Positions 25,228 to 39,473 of a DNA stretch of 64,000 bases are shown here, piece by piece. The notes beneath the pieces were generated by a model that was not told the DNA's origin, searched no databases, and worked only from the letters and a program-made list of their open reading frames with translations. The stretch comes from Trochalopteron elliotii (lineage: Eukaryota > Chordata > Aves > Passeriformes > Leiothrichidae), in contig JANPWX010000548.1 of assembly GCA_024734555.1 (NCBI GenBank), positions 1,692,482 to 1,756,481 of the forward strand, written 5' to 3'. A program made the position numbers and the translations under genes. Position 1 is the first letter of the stretch; each line of letters opens with the position of its first letter.

Positions 25228-26694
25228 CTGCGAAGGTGGAAGGAGGAAAAAAAATAGAAGAAAGAGAAAGGAAAGGAGAGAATTTCCAACACAGGTCAGT
25301 GAAGGTCCCTTTTCATCCACGGAAATCAAGTTACGTTCAAAAAAACGTAGTTACGTTAACAAAAAAAAAAAAAAGTTTCATCCAGATTAGCCCAGTATGC
25401 TGTGTTGTAGAATGAACCATGTGCAGGTTATTTTCAAGAATTTCACCACAAGTAAAGCTCAGGAACCACTGATCAGTGTCTTGGCATGTCCCTTGTCCCC
25501 AGTGCCACACCAACACATGACTCTTCTCATCAGTCACAGAGAGCAGGGGAACAATGAGGGTTGCAGAACCTGGAGGCTTCAAAGGGTTTGTAGAAACAGG
25601 AGGGGTTCAAAAGGCAAATCCCATTTTCTATCTTAGCTTTTGGGTCCACAATTCAAATGAATAATTATCTTTCCCCACCTGGTTTTATCATAAGTTGCTG
25701 TTAATTTCTAAAACCTGGGTAGTGCTGTTTTGAAAGAAAAGGATGCCCAAAAAACCTTTCACTCACTAAGCTCATAAACATGAGTTCCTATACACAGCAT
25801 ATAGGATGTCTTATTTTTCCCCTTGTGCCCATCACGAAGCTTCAACATTTGCCTTCTACAGTACCAGCACTTCTCTCCAGGACAGTAACTTTTTCCTTTA
25901 AATTCTTTTTTGCTTCATTACTTATTTCACAACCTCTCCCAAGTGGAATACAGCAGGAACCCAGGAGCACAAGCGAAGCTTTCAGAGTCAAAGCATGCAC
26001 AGAAGTTCAGAACGAAATGGCTCATCCATCAGCTCCCTTCTGTAACCCAGTAACAAGAATGTCAAACCACAGCCTTTTTCCAAAAAAACATCCTTGGGAA
26101 ACTACATCTGCCTATAGTTACTAGAGCTTCATCCCTCCCTTGCAGGGCCAGCTCTCAGCAGGGGGAGAGGAACTGCAGCCCCGGGCACTCCAGACTGTCT
26201 CCACCATGCAGAGGGAAGGCTCAGCACACCTAGGATGAACTCAGTCTGTCCCACATACAGGCACTGCTTCTGGAAATGGTTTCTCCCTACCACCACATCA
26301 TCCCTCTCTCAAGGGCCTCGTCAAGGGCGGCAGGAATAGTAAATAAAGGAAAAAAGCACAGAGGCATCTTCTGTTTGCTCATGGGGAGGGTCAGAGTGCA
26401 CAGACAGCTGCTCTCCGAGCACCCCAGACACGTCCTGCCCTGCACAGGCACCAACTGTGCCCCTAGGAATAAATAAAACACCTCTCTGTCTGCTTGGGAC
26501 TTTGAGGCAGTACTAAAAGGCAGCCCTTTGATGTCCACACTTCCTTCAAAGAATGCCAAAACCCTGGAACCAGTGCTCCTCATCCTTGGGCCATCATTTT
26601 CTGTATCACACTTTCAACAGGGTGCTTGCCTGAAATAAGCACCAGGTCTGAGCAGGCCTGTAGATGGGAGTCTGGAAATGCTGAAGTTCTGTCA

Positions 26695-26786
26695 GTAGCT
26701 GAGTTTTGTGCAACCCTGCCACGAGCAGGAAGTTGGACTTAATTGTCCCCATGGGTCCCTTCCAACTTGAAATATGATTCTATGAG
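26695..26786 (+). mobile_element. CR1 LINE 3' end fragment
   Basis: The tail reads GAAGTTGGACTTAATTGTCC, then GGTCCCTTCCAACTTGAA and finishes ATGATTCTATGAG. That is the diagnostic CR1 3' end with its octamer-like ATTCTATGA repeat. It is a short, 5'-truncated copy, antisense to FGFR2. Confidence 0.8.
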
Positions 26787-28403
26787 ACCAGAAGGGCCCA
26801 GCATGGTGGGGAACTCATGCCTTTAGATATCAGATTCTACTGATGGACTTGGAGACTCAATTTCTCTCCCTGCAATCCTGTCATTACAGGAATGTGCCCT
26901 ATCAAAGCTTCTCCTGCCTTTTTCATTAGGGCAAACACGTTTTCTCAAAGAAACAGATTTGACACACACATCACACCAAGGTGGCACATAAAACCCATCC
27001 CAACACAACCAGTTAGGGAAACGGTAAAGTTTCTTGGATTTGGATTTTATAACAAGGTCTCTAAACTTTCTAGCGTGCAGAGTTCCATCTCAAGAGTCTA
27101 GGACAGGCTCCAATACAGATTTATACCCCTTATAAACTAATTCAGTCTTGCTGATACAGTCACAAACCCACAGATCTGCAATGCAGGTGTTTCACTGAGT
27201 GCTACATTATGCTCTCAGAAATCGCATTTCCAGAAGGAGTATGGGCTCCTTTCTACATATATTTCATCATATATTTCATGAGTGTGTAAGTCTATTTGAG
27301 ATTTTTCTTTTAATTAGATTTCACTTTCAAATAAAAAAGGTACCTGAAGCCAGTTACCTAATTTACTTTGAAGTTAGTAAGACTTCTTTGTAATGCCCTA
27401 CCTGCAAAGAAAACTTATTTTACAGAGTTTATACTGTGCCAAAAATGTAGTGGAGTCTAAAAATGTCTCTCTGTTTGAACTTTTTTAAAAGCCACCTTGG
27501 GTGATGATACCTCAACCCTCCTTCAAGTGCATTAGACCCTCCTGCTGAACAGTGCCAGGAAACTCACAGGATGAGCCCACACACAATTAAAAGGAAATTA
27601 AAATGAAAATAATTTTTTAACATCACATCCCTGATTTCATCTCTTTTTAAACTACTAACCCCAAATTTGCACTCAGTCTTTCAACACAAATCCAAATCCA
27701 AACTTGAGAACAGTAATTTATTTCAAAATTACAATTTAAAAAAATTCCTTTCACAAAGAAAATCAGTAGTACACTAAAGAAAAACAAGTTTCAAATGGGT
27801 ATTAGCATTTGGTTTATATTACCCTCTTCCATTTCTTTTTCTCCAGAGTATCAGGGAAGATGCAGCAAAGTGTTGTCATGATATAATGAAGTCATGTTTG
27901 GAAATAGTGAGTTATTTCAGGTAAGCCTTTGTGTTGCCAAACTAGAATGTAGCAGCACTTAAGACTGTCACTTTTTATAATGTTTGCCTATAAACTTTTT
28001 TCCAGTGTGGGTTTGAAATGGTGCCCAAAAGCAAACAGAGAACAGGTGGGATTCTGAGGCACGAATCCGCCCAACAGCTTCACTGCAAAAATCAACCAGT
28101 TCAAACTGTTCAGAAATTCCCATCAGCACATAAACAACCTATGCTGCAAAGTTAACTCTCCCCGGGACACTACACATGGATTTTTTGCACTGCTCTGAAA
28201 TTTAGGGACAAATTTTGACCTCATGTCCATGCTGTACCATCAAACCAATGGCTCCCCTGTGGCTGACAGCAGGATTCTTTCCCTGCTCCCCAGGCAAGGC
28301 TTGCTATCACATCCAGCTCCTCCAGCTCTCTTGGAAGCTCTGCCTTGGAACTGGATCCTTAGCCATCACCAGAGGCCTGTGCACCAGCCCTTTGCTGGGT
28401 TTG

Positions 28404-28622
28404 TCAGATTAAATATAAAGAAGTTTTTACAATGAGGGTGGCACTGGCACAGGTTGCCCAGAGAGGCAGTGGATGCCCCATCCCTGGAAACATTTCAGGC
28501 CAGGCTGGACAGGGCTGTGAGCAGTCTGGTCAGGCTGAAAATGTTCCAGCTCATTGCAGGGAGGTTGGACAAGGGCACCTTTAAAGGTCTCTTCCAATCC
28601 AAACCATTGTTTGATTCTAAGG
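28404..28622 (+). mobile_element. CR1 LINE 3' end fragment
   Basis: Contains the CR1 3' UTR landmarks in order: GGCACTGGCACAGGTTGCCC, AGAGGCAGTGGATGCCCCAT, CCAGGCTGGACAGGGCTGTG, GAGGTTGGACAAGGGCACCT, and TCTCTTCCAATCCAAACCAT before a terminal GATTCTA. The copy is 5'-truncated, about 220 bp, and antisense to FGFR2 in intron 2. Confidence 0.92.
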
Positions 28623-29154
28623 AGGCACAAGATTTCTTCTTATGCAAATCCTGTAACTGTGGCATTGGTTCCTCCTGCAAAGCTGCAGTAATGACGTGAA
28701 TTACACCTGTCTGTCACCCCTTAGAACACCAAACAAGCAACAAAGGCACGTGCAGAATGACTCTGGGTGGTGTTCTTAAACACTGCAGGACAGGGGACAC
28801 TGCTATTTTCTGCTCTCAGCTACATCCTTATTCGTAACAGTGGTGCACACAATGTATTTAAAGGTATTTATAGGTGGAGCTGTTGAACAATACTGCCAGG
28901 GAAAACCAAGCTGCTGTTAAATAAACAGCTGTGAACTTTTTTCTCTGCCTGCTCATACAGCCTCACAGCATGGTTTATGCCAGCCAGCCATCAAGTGGAG
29001 TAAAGACTGTTTGTATAAAAGCCATGACCACAATAGAGGACTGGGGACACTCTGACTGCTCTATTTCAGATTATTAAGATATGCAATTGTATTCCAAATC
29101 ATGTTTCTGATCCAGATTCGGTCACTGAGAGATTTCTACTTCCTTAGGTTTTAA

Positions 29155-29183
29155 ATTATTATTATTATCATTATTATTATTAA
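29155..29183. repeat. (ATT)n microsatellite, interrupted
   Basis: ATT repeats with one ATC interruption, in FGFR2 intron 2. Confidence 0.95.
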
Positions 29184-29490
29184 TTGTCTCCATCTAATAA
29201 AATGTTAACAAAGAGCTGCTTATCTTAAGTCTCAAGTCATTTAGTTACTTAGTTACAGAGCCAAATAATGAAACAATCAGCTAATAGCTAACCCCAGCAA
29301 AGACTCTCACACAACTCTCCAGAACACAAAAGCCTCAGACCCCATCAAGCCACTTTCACTTCAAAAGGCTTTAGTAAATAACTAAACACTCACCACAGTG
29401 TGCCCAGAAGGGTCAACAGACCTGACCTGTCAAGAATCCAAGAGGTTCATTGCAAAACTGAATGTCCCCACAGGGAACACCAGGCTGCCA

Positions 29491-29507
29491 ACCACCACCA
29501 CCACCAC
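29491..29507. repeat. (CCA)n microsatellite
   Basis: About 5.5 ACC/CCA units in FGFR2 intron 2. Confidence 0.9.
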
Positions 29508-31129
29508 GGCTGCTGCTTCTCCTACCCCTCCTCATGGCTTTCCTGCCATTGAGGGAAGTCCAGCAGGACCACACTGAATCAACACCACGGAATGGGGATC
29601 TCAAATAGGGCTCATGACTATGCAAGTCAAGCCCAAGGCTTTAGGCTCTCTCCAGGAGGCTGCCCAGGTATCACCAGTCAGGTTTGCAGCCTTCCCTCCC
29701 ACCTCCCAGGGACAAGATGATGGGATTCTCCCTTAATTTAGGCTGGCAGACCAATATTAAGAGTATCTCCACGTTCTCTTCTGACAATGGATGATAAAAT
29801 CAGCCTGCAAAAGATGAGGCCACCAGTTTAAGAATGCAGAGAGTCATTCCTGGCCATGGTGACCATCTCCCATTAGCCAACAGCAAAACAAAGGCTCCTT
29901 AGACAAAGGGGCACAAAACAGTGTTTGCAATTCATCCATCAGCTGCTCCAAAGCCACTGGATTCCTGCTGTCCCATTTGTACTGTTACTGTCAGCCAGCT
30001 GCCAGCTCTGCCCAGCTCTGCCTCTGCCAGGCACCATCAGGAAGTCTCTGTTCTGATAAAACACTTTCCTTTCCAAATTGCTACAGTTCCTCCCATAATT
30101 TTAAAACACTAACAGTTTATTTTTTTTCTAAATACCTCATCCCTGAAAAAGACTCCAAAGAGCACGAATCATTTCCCCCCCATTCTAATGTATAAAAACA
30201 TTGCTCAAATGTTTTTTGAAAAACGTTGCTCAAATCTGATGAAAAAGATCTGGGCTTAGTAGAAAAGCTTCAAACACAAAACTTGAAAGAGCTACCCATG
30301 ATAGTTACAAACATAAATACGTGGCAGATTCTAAGTCTTTACTTGTTCCTTTAACACAAACTCCTGGGCTGCTCTATTTGATAGACTTTCACAAAACAAA
30401 GTGCCAGATTCTTCAAAATAATTTTTTCCTGGTATGTTCATTAGTATTGTTATCCTTATAGAATAAGGACATAATCATCTGGTGGGTAAGGAGACAAAAC
30501 CAGAACAAAAAAAAAATTACAGGAACAGGAATAATAATCCTCTTGCCCTGGAAATGAAAATTTGCAAAAAAAAGTTGCCACATCATACGTGGCTGGTGCT
30601 CCAGCAAGTGTGGAGCTTCCAGCCACACTGACCTGCTGGAGCTTGGACCTCCACACCATGTCAACTCCTACTGAGTGCTACATATAATAAAACCATCTAA
30701 AAGAAGTGTATCTCCTCCAATTGCAATAACTTGCCGATGTCATCACGGGCAAGGGAAAATATTACACTGCACTATATCTTGTTTTCCTAAGCTTTGAAGG
30801 CTCAGAAAAATAAAAAATTCTGGTGAGCAACAAAGCGTTTTGTCACTTGCTGGAATCCTTGGACAAGAAAAAAATGTCTTTGCAAAGGCATCCAAAAATT
30901 ATCCCCATGTGATTATATCCCATCTGTCTTGGGTCATACTCCTTGGCAGCAGGTAATAGTCTCCAAGCAGCATTTGGCCACAGCCACCAGGCCCCATCAC
31001 ACCCAGCAGAGGAGAGCAGTGGGACCAAATCCTGTGAGGATGGTCCCTGCTATGTTGGTTGACACAGGGTCAGGGACATGGAAAGTTTCATCAGGGCTTT
31101 GATGGTTGCTGAGCAGTTGGGTGGATGTG

Positions 31130-31690
31130 TCTCACTCACCCCGTGGTTAAAGGAAAGACTCATTCCCAAAGAGAAAGAAATTATACTTGTATCAGATTGT
31201 ACCCTTTTCTGACCCAAAGATGGGGCAACTGAGAGGCATTTTAAAAACTTCTATTCCATTCTCAGTCTTGTGAAGGGTGAGACAGTATAGATGTTACAAT
31301 TCACACCATCACAATCAGAAGCCAACTATTTATTAATTACAATACATTACAAGTGTTTTTTGGCCTATCGGCTTTTGCCACACAGTGTCATTAATGCCTT
31401 AAAGCAAATCATCTAAAATCACCCCTCGTGGGTCCTACTAGAATGCACCTTTCACAGTTCTATTTCTCCAAAGTATCTAGTCTTATTTATAAGGCCATCA
31501 TTTGAAACTTGTTTCTGGTTCCATTTCTCTCTCAACAATGTCTGTCCTATTCCACGCCATTTCTAACTCAACATTTTCTACCTTGATTTTTGCATACAGA
31601 TACATACTATGCGAGCCTTCTGTCAAGCTTTGAGAACCCTCAATAAACCCACGTACTTGTCCAGGCTTCGTGCAGAGATTAAAAATTCCT
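31130..31690 (-). mobile_element. Candidate ERV LTR (minus strand), boundaries uncertain
   Basis: Read on the minus strand, the block has a TATA-like CTTATAAATAAG at about 31493-31482. Roughly 150 bp further on there is a poly(A) signal AATAAA (31334-31329) followed by GTTGGCTTCTGATTGTGATG. That spacing of TATA and poly(A) signal is what an LTR looks like, and the wording resembles a passerine repeat I half recognise. Termini and target duplication were not found. It could be unique sequence. Confidence 0.35.
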
Positions 31691-34600
31691 ACAGCTCCCA
31701 GCCTGATTGCTCCTACCTGCGTTTACAGACGTGACTGTTGAGTCATGGCTGCACAGCCTCACAACCTGCGTCAAAAAAAGCCAAGTATCACATGCTCCTG
31801 GGCTTGGCCTGGGCTCTGTGCTGCTGGAAGCCAGGCCAGGGAAGACTCAGAGCATGCCAAGTTCAAAGTAAACAGCGGAGAGACCAGCGAGGCCACCTCC
31901 TGCTGCTGGGAACTGCCCCGCCACTTTGTTCCTGTTTGTCCCTGTTCCCCACGGTCTGCTCCTTGCAGGATGAAGAGTTCTTCACACAGCAGCACCAGAG
32001 GACTGATGTCCAGATAGGGCCAGAAACAGGACAGCACCAGGATGGCTTCTGCACGAAGACTTGGCAACCACGTAGGGCAAAGAGCACTCCCAACCTTGAG
32101 AAGCCACACCAAACCCCCTGGAATTACTGTGCTGCCTTTTGTAATTTCATCAGTTTGAGGAGAAACTAAAGGCCATCTTTCAGGATGTGAATGTTTGGTT
32201 CCAGGCACCAAATCTTGACCATTTCTGTTCAAGTCAAACTCCACCATCCTCCTAAAGTAACACAGTGAGAGTCTCTACTAAGTGAGCTGAGGAGTACAAC
32301 AAACCTAACACACATGTAACACAATCTCAAAAATAATTAACTGCTCTTCCAACTCATTACAGAAGAATCTTCTCATGTAATCTATTATACAATACAAAGG
32401 GGAAATGAATCACATTTTGCCAGAACCTCAAATGAACAGTTGAAAAAAAAAATTAACCTTCTCTTTCTAAAAAAGCAGAATTCGAAACGAGGAACATTTT
32501 CTTATTGTTTCTTCTTTCAGCAAGAGCAGAACTTCAAACCTCCCTGACTGAATTCTGCACGTAACAAAGTGGTAGAGCAATTAAACCAGCTCCTGTTGTT
32601 CAACCCAGCCTTAAAGTTTGCTTGGGAAAGGCTCCATAATAAGATATACAGCCTTGGGAAAGTGTACGAGCACATATATTTGGTTGCAAGAAGTTTTTCT
32701 TGGGTTTAGAATTTTATTCCATGTATTCCAATCTGTAGCTCTTTTTCAGGTTCTTTATTTGCATTTCAAGAGCAACATAAAACCTGAACAGAACGTAGCA
32801 TAGATCCAAACATAAAAACAGAACCTTTTTCTTCCAGGTTTGCCAAAGGCCACGCTCAAGACTATTACTGCTCAATGTGCAAAAGAAATAAATTACAACT
32901 GGGAGGTTAAAAATTGCACAATTCAATGTTGCAGTGTTAGTTCTGGAGGCAGAGAACATCTATTCAGATTCCCTACAAGCAAGTCAGCAGTTGTTTCTTT
33001 TGTACACGGTCCCATTTTAACTTGACTATACAAATCCTCTCAATTTTAGCAGCTCGTCTGGAAGTCTCATCTTGCCTGTTCCCCTGAAATTCATCTGCCC
33101 CCACTTCCTAAAGTGGGATTTGAAAATAGTCACTGAAAACAATATCCCCAAAACATCCTCTCAGCACTTTTGAGAGTCCCATCCACAACTCACAGGGATA
33201 CAAACCATGGGATACTCCCCAAACACTTCAAAGCCTCAAGGCATACCAGGCTCCCTTTCAACCAAGAGCAACATTTAGGCAAGAGGCATCGTAGCATGTT
33301 TAATTCCAGCTCCACACAGAGGACAGTCTCCAGTGGGGACAAAGAAAGAGCAGCACAAGCCCTGAAGCGAAAAGCCAGGCTGGCTACCTGCCCTTCCAGG
33401 TGGCACAAAATCACTCACACAATGCTCCACTTGAACTTCTAGACACCTCCGTCACTCCTGACGGTGCCAGTGGCTCCTGGGCACTTTGCCATCCTAATGG
33501 AAGAGGGTTCAAATGCTCCTGAATTGCTAGAAGAGCTATTACTGAGCTGTGGTTCATTGCAGATTTATTAGAGAGTCTCCACGTTAATCCTGCACGACTG
33601 AAATACCTGTGCTGCCCTGCTGAGTAAACAATATCAGGGAAATCTGGGTACTTCAATACTGTAGTATCTCAACAGCACTATTTTTCATGAATAAACAATG
33701 CTTAACAGAACCACGCTCAAGAAGTACTCAAAACTTGAACTGGGTATTTAAAATCATTTTCAAGAACTGTCGGGTGGCATTCAGAATTAGAAGTCGTATT
33801 ACTTTCCTTGAAACAAATTAAATATTGCAACACTGAGACACTGAGCTTTCCAAACTTGCAAAGCCAGTCTCCCGAGAGAGAGCAGGTTCTGCTCCTGCCC
33901 AGCAGCAGGTCCTGCCAGCAGCTCACCTCTCCACACAGCCCATCCTAAAGGAAGTGTAGCATGAACCTTACCGAGGTTTTCTACCCTGCAACTTTTTACT
34001 ACAGTTTAAAATCTAAGTTCTTTTGTGATATTCTGATCAATTCCTGTCCATCCAACCACAACTGAACCTCCTGCAGCCCACCAAGGCATCCCCAGCCACA
34101 GCATCCCACTCCAAACCCCACTCAGAAACAGCCACAAGTCCCCTGGGAGAAAGCCTGAGGCATCACAAAACTCTTTTCCTTCCATGTAACAAAATTCTAT
34201 TCAAAATAGAAAAGCTAAGAGGAAAAAAAAAATCAAATACAACCAAACTATGATTTTCTCATCCTCAACCAGCCTCTCATGCTCATTTTATTCCCTTCCC
34301 GTCCTTCAACACGTTTCCCTTTCCAGTAAACCCTCATAAATGCAAGCCATTTCCTTGGTACAAAGGAATTTTCCCCTTTTCCCAGTTCTTGTGGCTTTGC
34401 TTGACATGGTGAATGTCCCAAACTGATGAGCCAGTTCTTTTGTGGGGAAGGAAAAGCAATAATTACACACAACCTGCAACGTGTGAGGAGGGGAATGAAA
34501 GTAGGTCAGGTCTCAACTCCTCAGCTTCACTGGGGTTCACCAAATGCTTTCACTTACAGCCACTTTAAAAATACAATTAAAATAATAATAGCATAGCAAG

Positions 34601-36180
34601 TGAACAAAGCAGCACCGTAGAATTCAACTTTCTGTCCTTTTCTTTGATATGGATAATGGCATTTGTGTGGTGACAAGAGGCACAAAAACCTGAACCAGCA
34701 GAAAATGAAGCCCACAAGACACATCCCAGTATCAGGTGCTCTGATACTGAGAAGTCAAGGAAAAACAAACCCATAAAAAAAGGGCTCTTTGGAAAAAAAA
34801 AAAACAAACCAAACAAAGAAACCACCAGTGATAATTAAGAGATGGGAAAGGACAGTCTGGAGTCATACATAATCGGTTTATGAATTATAAGCTGGTTTGG
34901 AAAGTTTAAAAAAAAAAAATCCACATTAAAAAAAGAAGTCTACTCCTCTCACAGAATCTCTTGTTTTGCAACTGTCCTGGGAAGCACAGTCCCCAAGGAG
35001 CAAATGCCAAGGCAGTTCTGCTGACACTCCCAGCTCCGATTGAAACCCGAAGGGCCAAACTTCCAGAACAGCCCTGGCACTCCCAGCACACGTTTCGTAA
35101 TTATAACAGGAGCTGTTGGCTGCTGCACTCCTGCAAATCTGGTCCTCATTTAAGATCTGACTCTTACAAAGTCGCTCCAAAGTTGCTCAGTTGCTCCAAC
35201 TTCTCTTTCAATCAGCTTAGAAGTCAGTTTAGTCCCTGGTACTGCAAGACGGCATCTGTGATTTGGGGAGCATGCTGTGCCAAATCTCCCTGAAAAAAAA
35301 AACCCACTGCAAACACACACTGCAACGTGCTGAGCCTGAACTCAAAGGTCTGAGCTCCAAATCAGTCCCCAAATTGCTCAGAGGATGATTTTACACTGGC
35401 AGGCTCCATGCCAAACCAAATATTGCCCTGTTTCCCACCGCCACCACTAACACCAACTAGTGTCCTCTACAGAAGATGCTCCCACTTGTCCAGCTGGGAT
35501 TCACGGGCCCTTTTCAGCCTGAATTTTGCACTTCTTTAACTACACTGAAATAAATTTTCTCCTCTTGTCAAACCAGGTGTGCTATTGCACACAGACAAGA
35601 TGTAACTTGCCAAAGTGGGTGATGGTTCTTTTAAAAACACAAGATTTAAACCGCTCAGGAGCACTGCTTCGAAGAAAGTCTCTTTCAGTCTAAAGCTTCA
35701 ACCTTGCAGTCTCAAAATGTTTAACACTTAAAAATCTGACACTTCGAATAGGGAAATTTTCTCTATAAACAACAGAAAAAGACATAATTATTTTTCTAGC
35801 ATACCCATCTGATCCTGAACTAAATACCCATTTTAAGAAAACACTAATCTCTGAATGTTTTTGTTTAAAGCCATTTAAAGATCATTTCCAGTGAAGCTGG
35901 GAAGCTGGATATAGAAATAAGCTCATTAGGAGCTACGCTATGGGTATTATTAAAACACCACAATAGTCCATCGTCTCATGCATAACACAGCCTTGCATAA
36001 CTGGAGATGTCAGCATTTTCATTGTAAATTCTGCTTTCAGAGGTTTCAAACTTGCCTGTAAAAAAGTTGCTATGGCCTGAAATTTGTTGCTATTTCCCTG
36101 CCAAGGAAAAACTATTTTAACATTAGGAAACTATGCATTCATTGGAGTCGGCCACTGGTTTGGGGTTTTATCTATAGAAG

Positions 36181-36222
36181 TGTTTTTTTAAAAAAAAAAA
36201 ATAAAATATATATATATATATA
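36181..36222. repeat. A run followed by (TA)n
   Basis: A T/A homopolymer stretch at 36184-36200 leads into about eight TA units ending at 36222, in intron 2. It is likely length-variable. Confidence 0.9.
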
Positions 36223-39200
36223 AAAACTTCACAATTCAGCATCTTTGAAAATCTTCTGGCTCAAGAAAAAGAAAAAAAAACACAAACAAAACCCCAAAAA
36301 ACAAACCCTCACTAAAGGAATCAAACTCCTAAAAGTTAATAATTATTATACCCCTTCAAAAAGCTTCAACTGTATGGCAGATAAGCCTAAAAACATGCAA
36401 TTATTTCTGCTACTTTGCAAAATAGTAGCCACACTGAGAGACTACCAACTCCCAGTGTCTCATCAACACGGACTGTAAATAACAACCCTACCCACATCCA
36501 ATTAGTCTGAAGCTCAAGACCATGCCCCTGCTAAAGGGCTGCAGATTTTAAACACAGAATGGACACATTTAGACTGATCTAATCTGGCTGCTCGTCCAAT
36601 TCCCCAGAATCTCAGCTGGCAAATCCTGTACTGGGCCAAACAACTTACTGAACCGGATCCCTGAAAGGGCATCCAGCCCTCACCCGAAGCTGTGGGGATG
36701 TCACATTCCTCCATAATGGGCTTTAATAATTGCCCTTCCTGGAAATAAAATTTAAAGGAAAATAAATGAAAAAGATAAAGCCGACTCTGGTTTAACTAAT
36801 CTGGTTCGAATTCTTAACTTAACTTGCAGATATTAAAGCCGCTGTTCTCGTTCAAAAAAAGAAAAAGCCAAAACAAAACGGTCAAAAGGGAACCCTGGGT
36901 GAACAATTTGCTTTATTTTTTCCTACCAAACTAGAAGCACCCTTCTGGTACTCGTACACCACCTCTGTCCCAGGAAAATGATGGATGTGCAGGGTCCCCC
37001 CAGCCCTGTGACCTCTTGGCAGGGTGGCACTGGCTGGAGAGAACCCATGGGGACACCCCAGGATGGGGAGTGGGACAGGGGACATGCCACCACCACAGCA
37101 TCCCTCCTCCACACGCTGGAGCACCTCAGAAAATCCCACATCCTGACCCAGCCAGGTCACAGTGGCTAAAGAAGGATCTCCAAGCAGACATTGCTGACCA
37201 CTGTGATCACAGTGGACATTAATCTTTAAGCACTGCCAACATTTTTACAAAAATGAAGGTACCTTGCTCATATGATTCAACGTTTTTGCAGAAAGGAAGG
37301 TACCATGCTGAACATACTTATTTTTGGATGTTGTTTAGTGTCAGCAAGTGGCTATGACTGATTAAAAATCCCAAAGGAAAACTCATTACTCACTTCCACC
37401 ATAAGCACACCTCACCCCTTAAAGGGGGTCTCTCCCCTTCCCTGCTGCTCCTGGGAGCCTCCCAAATGTAGGACCATTCTGAACTACTGCGTTTTCCACA
37501 GGACACAGAAATAGGCTGTCCCTTGTGGAAAGCTTAAATTAATCCTTTGAAATTTGACCTAAATTAAAAGAACTGAAACGCGTTGTCAGGGGCTCCGAGT
37601 GGGTGCTCCAAGGACGGTGTCAAGGCATTGCATGTGGGCAAGAGACCAAATTAGCTACCCAGCAGGATGATAACACACAGCCTGGGCAAGGAGAGGTCAA
37701 GGGAGAGCTCACTATTTATCAAATATATGTCTAAACTAATTATTCAGTTCACAAAGTAACCCTTCAACCCATGTGTGCGGTCAGAGGCCTTGTGAAACAT
37801 TGGCCATCATCAAAGGTCTGGGCACACACAGGCTGAGAGAATGGCGCCTTTGTACACGCTGGGGGAGGCTTATTTCTAAATATTTAAAAGCAGAAAAAGT
37901 CTTTCTGCTCCCTAGGACAAAAAACATGCATGTAAACACTCGATGTGAGATATAATTTGAGAGCTGACAGTCCACACAGAAGTCCCACAGGTCCTGTTTC
38001 TGCTCACACAGCGCAACAGCCTTGGGTTTTGCTTGGAAATAAAGCACCACAGCTGAGATCCACCACACTCAGGATCACCCACAATACAATATCAGCACCA
38101 ACAACATCACTCACAACGGATCAAGATGCCATTTTCAGTGTAAACACCTTCATATGGACCAGAGTAATAATGCCCAGTGGTTACAGAGGGATATTTATTT
38201 ACTCAAGCCTGACTTAAGAGCACAGCACCTTAATGCATGACATCTTGCACATATCCATGCAACATGATCCAATAACCCTGATAGATAAAGACTGCTTGAA
38301 CTAAAGCACACACTTTAGTATTTTTTATACATAGCCAGATACTCTGAAGAAAATAATTGCCAATGTCCCTAAAGTTACGTACAGCTGAGAGAGGGTATTT
38401 TCTCTATTACAACCAAAGGAACAAATCTCAATTTCTGTTGATGTTGTGTAAAGCTTTTCCAATAGTCTGAGTCACTAAGGCAATAAACAATAACAATCCA
38501 AGCAGCTTGTATTGAAAACAAATAAATAAATACAGACAATTCAAGGCATGTCCATGAAGGAAGACTCAGGAACAGATCAGTGAGTGTCACCAAAGGTCAT
38601 GGCCCTGCCGACCTTCTCAGCTGGCATGAAATGTCATAGCTCTAATGACTGCAGTCAGCAGCCCCATTGAAAATTTACATTATTAGAGCACCTGACCCCC
38701 CCAAATTAGCTTTGCCCAAAATGTTTTGGCATTTACTAAATTAAAAAAAGAAGTCTGATTTGTCTTTGAAGAGATCTTTTGAAGAGTTTTTTTGGTTCGG
38801 GCTTGGAGAGCTTGTGGGTGGCAGTGATAGAACCCAGAGAAGGTGATTGTGCAAAAACTTGGTTTTGTTTTGGTTTTTTCTTCTTATCAAAGGGTTTAAT
38901 GAAATACATAAAGGAGGTTTTATTTCCCAAATCTCAGATATAAATCCCACACAATTCCCTGTATTCTGCAGCATAAAAGCTCTTATTATGCCATTAACTT
39001 AGAAGCGTTCTCTGATTTTTTTTTCCTGTTTCTGGTAATGATTTGGGTTCTCACATCTAAAATTGTTTCACGCCAGTAACATTCCTACCCAGGAAAGAAG
39101 TTTGAAATCTTTTTTAACAATTTACTCTTTGATAAAACCCAGACTGCACCCCCTACATATTCAGTATGTAAGAGACATATATTCTCAAACTGTGCTTTCC

Positions 39201-39457
39201 AAAATTAAAAAAGCCATTCTTTCCCTGAAAAGTTGAAAAATTATCAGTCACCATTCAAAAAACATTACTCTTCTCACATAACACTTCACCAATCTTCAAT
39301 CACATTCTTTCTGACTTAACCCTAAAACTAGGGGACCTCACTACAAAGCTAGTCTGAAACCAGAATTATTCATGATTTTGTCATTCCCCTGAAAAACCAA
39401 AAAGGCACCAGATGTTCAATTAACAAACCATACAGTAAGTGGCAACAAGAGTTGGGC

Positions 39458-39473
39458 TTTTTTTTTTTTTTTT
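39458..39473. repeat. Poly(T), 16 bases
   Basis: A pure T run in intron 2, with an A run nearby at about 39495-39505. Confidence 0.9.

Noticed and set aside
29155..29183. Repeats that might be taken for a CRISPR array or structured array (ATT run, minisatellite at 47825)
   Set aside because: No spacer-repeat architecture, and the genome is vertebrate. These are ordinary micro- and minisatellites.
31771..32247. 158-codon minus-strand and 143-codon plus-strand frames
   Set aside because: Overlapping frames on opposite strands in intron 2, with no domain similarity and no splice context or codon pattern that I can recognise.
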